Translations under genes and position numbers: made by a program
Assembly (NCBI GenBank): GCA_036936605.1
Contig: JAUPFV010000004.1
Span: 126,765,737 to 126,829,736, forward strand
Source: Limnanthes douglasii subsp. nivea
Taxonomy: Eukaryota > Streptophyta > Magnoliopsida > Brassicales > Limnanthaceae
Reading direction: 5' to 3'
Length of the DNA stretch: 64,000 nucleotides
Notes under the pieces: generated by a model
What the model was told of the DNA's origin: nothing
Database searches by the model: none
What the model saw: the letters and a program-made list of their open reading frames with translations, nothing else
In this document: positions 57,151 through 64,000 of the stretch, in pieces
How the letters are laid out: the number at the start of each line of letters is the position of its first letter
Position numbering within the stretch: position 1 is the stretch's first letter

Positions 57151-58341
57151 AAGATTGGGGTGTCCAGTTGCAACAACAAAACAACAATCTCATAATATTA
57201 ATATTTGTATTTTTATAGAAAATTGAAAAACTGCTAAAAAAAACACAAATGAGCTAAAAAATAACTTGGGTTGAAAAAAAAACTAAATAAAAATCAATAA
57301 AAATATATCACAAACACGGATAAAACTTCAAATTAAAAACAAAACTTAAACTGATTTTTAATATTATTAAAAATCCATTAATTATATTTTAGAAACCAAT
57401 TATTTTTTATATATAATTAATGAATGTTTGGGTTTTTAGATTATTCACAACCAATTAAAAGATTGTATTTTTTCGCCTTTGATAAAAAATCTATAATTTA
57501 TTATGTATATGGGTTTCTTTTATTTTTATTTATTCATATGATGAAAATAACCGTGAGGATTAACTAACTTATGTAACTTTAAAATGGGTAAGCTTTGAAG
57601 ATATAATTTAGTACCAGATGATATATGTTTTTATTTTATTTTAGTTTATCTATGTTTTTAAGTATTTATAGTAAACATGTTATCTATAATTATTTGTGGT
57701 TTAATTGTTTGCTCTTCGATTCAGGTTGAGATTTAATGTCTATTTCTAAACTATATCAATATCATAGAATTGAATGATTAGCATACTATAGTCATAACTC
57801 AATTGTAAGAGGTAGGGAACTAGAGATATAACCGGTCAATCAAGAAGGTCATTTGTTACCAATCTAAAATAATAGCAATGCCCTGAAGAAAAAAACCTAT
57901 TTTTTAGAAATATATGAAAAATTGAATTAATTTAATTATATAGAAACAAATATGATAAATTTTTAATACATCTTTAATACCCTTATATATTTTTATCAAT
58001 GAATAGTATTTAATTTACAATGATTTTTTTTTTCTTTACCTTATATATTTTTATCAATGAATAGTCTTTAATTTATAAATAATTCTCTTTTTTATTCTTT
58101 TTTTTCTTTATTATAAGTTTACAAATATCACCAACAATTTAAATCTTCGGATCAAACTTTATTAAATATTTGTTAAATTAGTAAAATTGTTTGTAGAAAT
58201 TTGATAGCGATCAAATTTTGTAAAAATTTGCTACAATTTTTATTGCATTCTTTATTTTATCACTACTCCATCGCAATCCAAATTGCATTTAACGAAAAAA
58301 TAATTACTATTTTTATATTTTAATTTTAATTGCAATTGCAA
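57151..58341. other. AT-rich intergenic DNA
   Basis: No gene recognised. It has a 58-bp direct repeat starting CCTTATATATTTTTATCAAT at 57981 and 58039. Confidence 0.55.
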
Positions 58342-58979
58342 TGTTGGAATATATTTATTTAATATATTTATGGACTAACAAAAGTTTAGACCTATGTGCT
58401 AAATAAACATATCTGGTTATTGTTTTAAAATTTTCCAAATTAAAAGTAATGAAATTAATTAAATAATTAACTGAATTGGACCTACGGGTAAAAAAGGTGT
58501 TAGGGATCCAAGTGTAGTAACCCGGTTTAATTTGGGCATGGTGAAGAAGAGGGCTCAAATCCCAACACTTAAGCCTGAACTAATAATTCAGGATATAAAT
58601 GGATATTAATTTATCAGGTTATGGTATCATGACATAAGAAAGTAAAGTAAGATGGGCTTTATAATGTTGAACTTCACATGTAAAGCCTATAAATAAAGGG
58701 CTAGGTTTAGAAATTTTGTTATTCTAAACTCTAATACATAATTTATTGCTTCATTGTGTATTTGAAAGACTTTTCCTTTCTTCTCTAACTCGTTTTGCAG
58801 GCTTGTAAGTTTTCTCCAGGTTCTTGAAGAGAATATTAGATAAATAGATAAATAGTTACAGGAAAACTCATTAGTATTCTTGTTTTGCTTATTCTTAGGT
58901 AAATTATATAAACTGGTTTTGTATTTATTTTCCGCGTTTTTTTTATACTGGTATGATGCGATTTCAAACTAGTATAACA
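58342..58979 (+). repeat. copia-F 5' LTR
   Basis: It starts TGTTGGAATATATTT and ends ...AGTATAACA, aligned with the copia-B LTR throughout, including the TATA box (TATAAATAA, 58688-58696) and the ATGATGCGATTTC block before the end. Confidence 0.88.
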
Positions 58980-60400
58980 ATTTATATCATAACCAGTATT
59001 TTACAATTTGATAGAATAATTGGTAACATGTTTATGTACCATTTTTTTATTGTAAAAATCGATGTCATTGGATTTATGTGCTGATTGAGCTAGTTAGGGT
59101 ATGGATTTAAGAACTGTATTTAAAAAACATATTTATTTGGTTTGTTTGTATTGAAAAGTATGTTTATATGATTTTTCATGTGTGGTATGAATAAACTGTA
59201 AATTTAATAGTTTATGATTTTTTTATTAAATTAGGGTTCTTAGGTTTTTGGAATTTCTTCTCCTTTATTAATATCAAATTAAACCTAATTTAACGATTAA
59301 ATTCAAACTATTAGGGTAATAGCTCATCGACGGTTTAACTTCTGATGTTAATATCGATTGAAGACTGTCCAACGATGTTCATCATGGTCGGGGAACTGCG
59401 GATGTTGTGGTGAACACTGTGACCTGTGAGAATTTGAAAATCTGTTGTCATTGCGATGATAACAGTGGGAGGCTATTGGATGGGCATAAGCTCAATGATA
59501 GCAACGCTATTGCAGGTTGAACACTGCCCAGGACCTGCAGCAGGGTTGCTACATGCTGGGTGCACACGCAAGACCTTTGACAACTACTGCAAATTATAAC
59601 AGCGTTGCTGCGGGTGTAGCGAGTCGGGATCATTTTTCATTTTTTTTATAATTTTTGGAAAAAATCTTCTTCTTTTTAAATTAATTGTTTTATTAATTTA
59701 AAATGCATGATTTGGTTTATTTCAAAAATATGATGTATATGTTATGCTAATTGTTGTATGTATTTGTGAATTAAATTATGTATGCTTGAATGATTAAATG
59801 TAATGCATGACTAAGATTTTGTAGACCGGTATGTGAAACTAAGGAATTCATTTAATCGGCCCTCCGGAAGGTTAAAATTAATTTCCTTATGGATCCTAGG
59901 CTTCGAAAGGTTCCAGGATCAATTTAAATTCAAATATCACTGGCTGTACGAAAGATTTCATCGGTACTTAAGATTCATTAAATTCATCCTTATAATTTTT
60001 TTTTATTTTAAGTTGGTGAAATCATCCCAATGAAGGTTTCATTAGTACTTGGAGAAAATAAATTAGAGTTATTTTAATTTAAGTAAATGACATCGGCCCT
60101 CTATAATGTCTCATTAATACTCAAGAAATTAAAATAATGATCATGTTATTTTTTTTATAACTCATAAAATGCATGTTATTAATATTTTTCCTCGGGTATC
60201 CATTATCGGGGTATTCAATGTTTTACATGTATTTTCCATGTTCATGCATATATTTTGAGTTATATGTCAAGATGTTAAATGTTCTTTATGTGTTATTTGT
60301 TCTTTTTGTAGTATTCACTGGTCACCATCTATTAGGGAATCTTCCATCCAAATTGGATTGTTCGGACTTTCAATCATAGAAGGAAGATATGGTGTTGTAC
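58980..60400. other. copia-F leader region, non-coding
   Basis: About 1.4 kb between LTR and gag remnants. A GC-richer stretch (59370-59630) has repeated GCAACGCT/AACACTG-type words. Around 59830-60130 similar blocks (TCGGCCCTC, TTTCATCGGTACTTAAGA) recur loosely. No protein was recognised. Confidence 0.45.
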
Positions 60401-60990
60401 TTGTTTGTACATGCCTAGGATTATGTATTGACAAATCCATAACCATCTCCCCTTAATCCGGAAAGTACACTAGAGGAATCTAAGGCACATGAAATATGGA
60501 AGAAGTCTAATAAGATGTGCATGGGTCTATAATTACGAGGAATTCCAGTGCATTGCGTGTGGATGTCCCTAAAAATATTACCCCGTCATCGGTCTTTCTC
60601 GTGGAGGTTGAGAAATAATTTCCCAAAAATGAGAAGGTAGAGATGCATCATCGAATAAACGAGCTACCAAAAAATATATCGGCAAAGGTAAAATCTGTGA
60701 GCACATTCTTGGAATTTCTATGATTTGCCAAAAGTCAAAGGAAATCGGGGTTGACCTTCTGAAATAATGCATAATGAGGTTCACTTTTCAGTCGTTGTCA
60801 GACCGGTTTAAGTATTTCTAATCCACCTATAAATGCATGCAGAAAAATTAGAATATCAATGAATTGATCTCCCACACTGCACAGGAGGAGAAAAAACTTA
60901 AAAGGGCAGCGCCTGAGGTTAATGTGCTAACACCTCAAAGGAAGCAGGGCATAAGCGAAAATCAAATGAAAATGGACTGGGACAAGATTC
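60400..60990 (+). pseudogene. copia-F gag remnant
   Basis: Traces of gag are readable, mainly INELISHTAQEEEKLKRAAP at about 60855-60915 (family LNELISHCVQEEERLKRE). A Lys/Gln-rich tail follows. Upstream pieces such as EAHEIWKKSNKM (about 60485) may belong to it. Multiple stops. Confidence 0.6.
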
Positions 60991-60995
60991 GATAA

Positions 60996-61620
60996 AGTGA
61001 AGTCATTTCCAAATTCAAAGCTTTTACGACCGAAGTTGAAAAACAACTTAGTAAAAGCATTAAGATCATTAGATCTAACCGTGATGGTGAGTACAATGGT
61101 AATTTGATGGATTGGGTCAACGTCAAAGATCCTTTGCTAAATACGTAGAGATGTGTGGAATAATATTTCAATACACAATGTAGGGTTCATCCCGTAAATG
61201 GTGTATTTGAGAGATAAACCCGGACACTAGAAGATATGGTTAGAAGTATGATAAGTAAGTCATCTCTACCATTATCTCTCTAGGGGGAAGCCATCAAATA
61301 TTTCTCTTATATACTCAACCGAGTACCCATTAAGGATACTATAGGACCCCGTATGAGCTTTGCATTGGGTGTAGACCCAATTTAAAGCATCTACATGTGT
61401 GGGGTTGTCCAATTGAGGAGAGGCCTTACAAATCTTAGGAAAAGAAACGGGAGCCAAAAAACGATGATATGCTTCTTTATAGGTTATTCTGAATATTCCA
61501 CGAGGTTTAGATTTTATGATCCTCTAATTGGTATTTGAGACATGAATGGCAAGTTTCTTGAGGATGTTGAGTATTGGGGAGAATAAAAGAACATATATTG
61601 ATTTTGAGGAAGAATCCATA
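60996..61620 (+). pseudogene. copia-F integrase remnant
   Basis: It reads TTEVEKQLSKSIKIIRSNRD with HPVNGVFER, then [35 protein letters not shown] and a HLHVWGCP region. The parallel to copia-B integrase (8970-9590) is close at the DNA level. There are stops and shifts about every 60-100 bases, and SDRGG has become SNRDG, losing the catalytic Asp. Confidence 0.82.
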
Positions 61621-61879
61621 AAGATTCATAAAGCTTTTAACACGAATACTCATGTATCAGAAGATTGGGCTGCAATGCCAATAATTTTGACCCCGTTAGA
61701 ACATGGTAATCCTTAACTAAACACTGATATTGTACTTGAGGTTTCTAAGCAGGATACGAATATGCTCCAGGTAAACCAATAGGAACCTCAAGGTAATCTA
61801 CCACAAGAACATCATAATGACATCGTTCTTAATGATCAAACTCTACATCCTAAAGAATTTAAACAAGAGGAAATAGTTC

Positions 61880-63440
61880 TCTTAAGAAGGTCCACGAGAG
61901 AAATAAAGAGTATTATAGGTCCAAAATTTATAGTATGTCTTCATCAGCATGATGAGTCATGTGCTGGAACTGTAGATGATCCCTCATCTTAAAAACAAGC
62001 AGTGGAAAACTATGACTCTCGGTAGTAGATTGATGTTATGAAGAAAGAGTATAAATTGATGCAGGACAATACGGTACGGGATATTGTCCCGTTACCAGAA
62101 GGGAAAAAGGTAATTGATTGTAAGTGAGTTTACAAAACCAAACGCAATTTCCTAAGTAATATCGAAAGACATAAAGCACGTCTTTGGACAAACGATTATA
62201 CTCAATATGAAGGGATTGACTTTGAAGAAACCTTCATTATGGTATCGATGAAAGATTCTTTTAGAACAACTATGGCATTAGTTGCACATTTTAACTTTGA
62301 ACTTCATCAGATGGATGTAAGACCGCTATTCTTAAAAATGATATTGAGGAAACGATCTATATGGTGCAACCATAACACTTTGTAGAAAACAACTCAAATT
62401 CTCTGGTTTGCAGGCTTAAGAAATCCATTTATAGGCTCAAACAAGTCTCTCGTCAATGATATGCAAATTCCTTGAGGTGATAGTCATTTCTAACTTTGAG
62501 ATCAACTCGGTTGAGGATCAATGTATCACAAGTTCAGTGGGAGTAATTTCATATTTCATAAATTATATGTGGATGACATATTGTTTTCCCCAAACAATAA
62601 GTAATTGTTACCCAATACAAAAAAAATTCTATCAGACAAGTTTGATATGAAGGATTTCAATTGTGTCACTTTTGTATTAGAAATCCATATACATCGGGAT
62701 CATTTTTGTGGTATTCTTAGATTATCACAAAAGACATATTGAAAGTGTGTTACAAACATTACAGATTCGCATATTGCAAACCCTTGAGTACCCCTATAGC
62801 AAAGGGTGGCATGCTTAGTATGAGTCAATGTCTTAAAACAAAACTTGAGATTGAGAAAATAAAAATGGTCTGTTATGCTTCGGCAGCTTGGAGTTTAATG
62901 TATGCTCAAGTTTGTACGATTGAGGATATTACATTTATTGTAAATATATATGGGATATATGTTAAGTAACCAAAGCATGAATCATTGGAAGCTAGTTAGA
63001 AGAATATTCTGATATCTACAAGGAACAAAGGGGTACATGTTGACATATGAGAAGTTGGATAAATTGAAGATAATTGGGTATTCCGACTTAGTTTTTGGTG
63101 GATGCAATGACACATTAAAAATCATATCGAACAACATATTATCATTAGTTAGAGGTGCAATATCCTCGAAAAGTGTAAAATAAACACTTATTGCATCGTC
63201 ATGAATTAATTTTTGCTTGCTTTGAGGTATCGAATCGGTAATTGTGGGTGCAAACATTTTGCATTGCAATACTCTAGCATTAATATGAACTTTTCTAGGT
63301 CCAAACACATAGACATAAAGTTCCTGTGTGTTAAAAAATACAAATTGGTCAAATAAGTATAGAGCACATCAACACAAACTTCATGATAGAATATGTTCTA
63401 ACAAATGTGGTTTTGCCTAAGGTTTTCCAGGGACGCGCCA
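61880..63440 (+). pseudogene. copia-F reverse transcriptase and RNase H remnants
   Basis: RT motifs include VLLRRSTREIKSII, RHKARL, FNFELHQMDV and the catalytic LYVDDILFSPNN (about 62562-62600). RNase H is seen in WSLMYAQVCTIEDI, a YSDLVFGG-like motif and SKHIDIKFLCVKK (63300-63335). It matches copia-B 9870-11520 nearly base for base, but with many single-base indels and stops. A non-functional older sister of copia-B. Confidence 0.85.
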
Positions 63441-63857
63441 TAAGTATGAGTGTAGTTGATTTAAATGATGGTTAGTTTCAGTGAGAGAGTTTGTAATAGG
63501 ATCTTATGTTATATTTCTGCAATATTATGCATATTAAAGTTTATGACAATATATATAAGCTTGGAAATACTTAATGATATTTTTACTGTTTTGAATCTCC
63601 AAAGGTATTAACCATTTAAGAGTAAATGTGTACGATTACAAGTCATATTACTCTTAGGCTACCTATAATTGGCTCAAGTAATTGACTGATTGTGTGTATT
63701 GTTCACATTATGATAAATAGGTATTTAGTCCTTTATTGTTATCAATCATGTACAGGGTTGTACCGTTTCCCCATTTTCCCATTGACAATTGATACATGGA
63801 TCTCATTAAAGTTGAATAGGTACTCTTGAGTAGCATGTGGCGGTCCAAGTGGAAAAT

Positions 63858-64000
63858 TATTAGAATATATTTATTTAATATATTTATGGACTGACATGTT
63901 AAATAAACATATTCGATCATTGTTTTAAGAAATTCCAAATTAAAAGTAATCAAGTTAATTAAATAATAAACTGTGAAAAAAACGTTATGGAGCCAAGTGT
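63858..64000 (+). repeat. copia-F 3' LTR, first 143 bp
   Basis: It follows a polypurine tract (AAGTGGAAAA, about 63848). The start TATTAGAATATATTTATTT corresponds to TGTTGGAATATATTTATTT in the other copies. It runs off the window. Confidence 0.85.

Larger units (their letters stand above)
58342..64000 (+). mobile_element. decayed Ty1/copia retrotransposon with both LTRs (copia-F, runs off the window)
   Basis: A 638-bp 5' LTR (58342-58979), a long non-coding leader, gag remnants, integrase, RT, RNase H, a polypurine tract and the start of the 3' LTR (63858) follow in copia order. The protease and integrase N-terminus are missing, with gag joined to integrase near 60995. The coding parts match copia-B closely but have many more stops. 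The primer-binding site after the 5' LTR is not recognisable. Confidence 0.82.

Overview
The window is AT-rich nuclear DNA of a flowering plant, almost certainly a core eudicot. It is packed with plant-type copia and gypsy LTR retrotransposons, an L1-type LINE, a tRNA-derived SINE, Stowaway MITEs and hAT and Mutator elements. Its one well-preserved host gene is a class-B MADS-box gene ending in the euAP3 motif, which is confined to core eudicots. Everything else that looks like host coding sequence is a fragment or pseudogene.

Layout: 1-3629 is the 5' part of a minus-strand copia element whose LTR carries a foldback MITE. 3995-6007 holds two eEF2-like pseudogene arms arranged head to head. 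6521-8129 (minus) is a seven-exon DEFICIENS/APETALA3-type gene with all splice sites intact but a TAG in exon 2. A MITE (8452-8794) and a 5'-truncated copia element (8925-12600) lie just upstream of it. 12.6-20.8 kb is mostly degenerate AT-rich DNA with a GGTTC-rich hAT-type foldback element, a mitochondrial bL12 pseudogene and a copia LTR with its primer-binding site.

20.85-22.66 kb is a Pack-MULE: 9-bp target duplications, long terminal inverted repeats and a captured Rab GTPase first exon. 22.9-24.8 kb is a second inverted-repeat structure enclosing ABCG-transporter exons. 24.91-30.95 kb is a full-length LINE with a perfect 19-bp target duplication. It is followed by a SINE and a decayed gypsy element (about 31.5-38.2 kb) that contains a short relative of the Pack-MULE. 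38.4-39.0 kb is a 24-bp minisatellite with a 120-bp higher-order period.

39.9-46 kb contains two Stowaway MITEs, an array of 145-bp repeats, a minus-strand copia LTR and a 2.9-kb non-autonomous hAT element. 46.4-50.7 kb is a minus-strand gypsy element. From 50.75 to 56.1 kb a minus-strand copia element is split between RT and RNase H by an internally deleted gypsy element with both LTRs. 56.2-57.2 kb is a plus-strand copia 3' end, and 58.3-64.0 kb is another copia element with a 5' LTR, internal remnants and the start of its 3' LTR.

There is no operon-like cooperation here. The picture is a heterochromatic or intergenic block in which transposons have surrounded a B-class floral gene and carry pieces of other host genes. 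No computation was run: similarities are read by eye, domain calls rest on recognisable motifs, and boundaries marked approximate are estimates.
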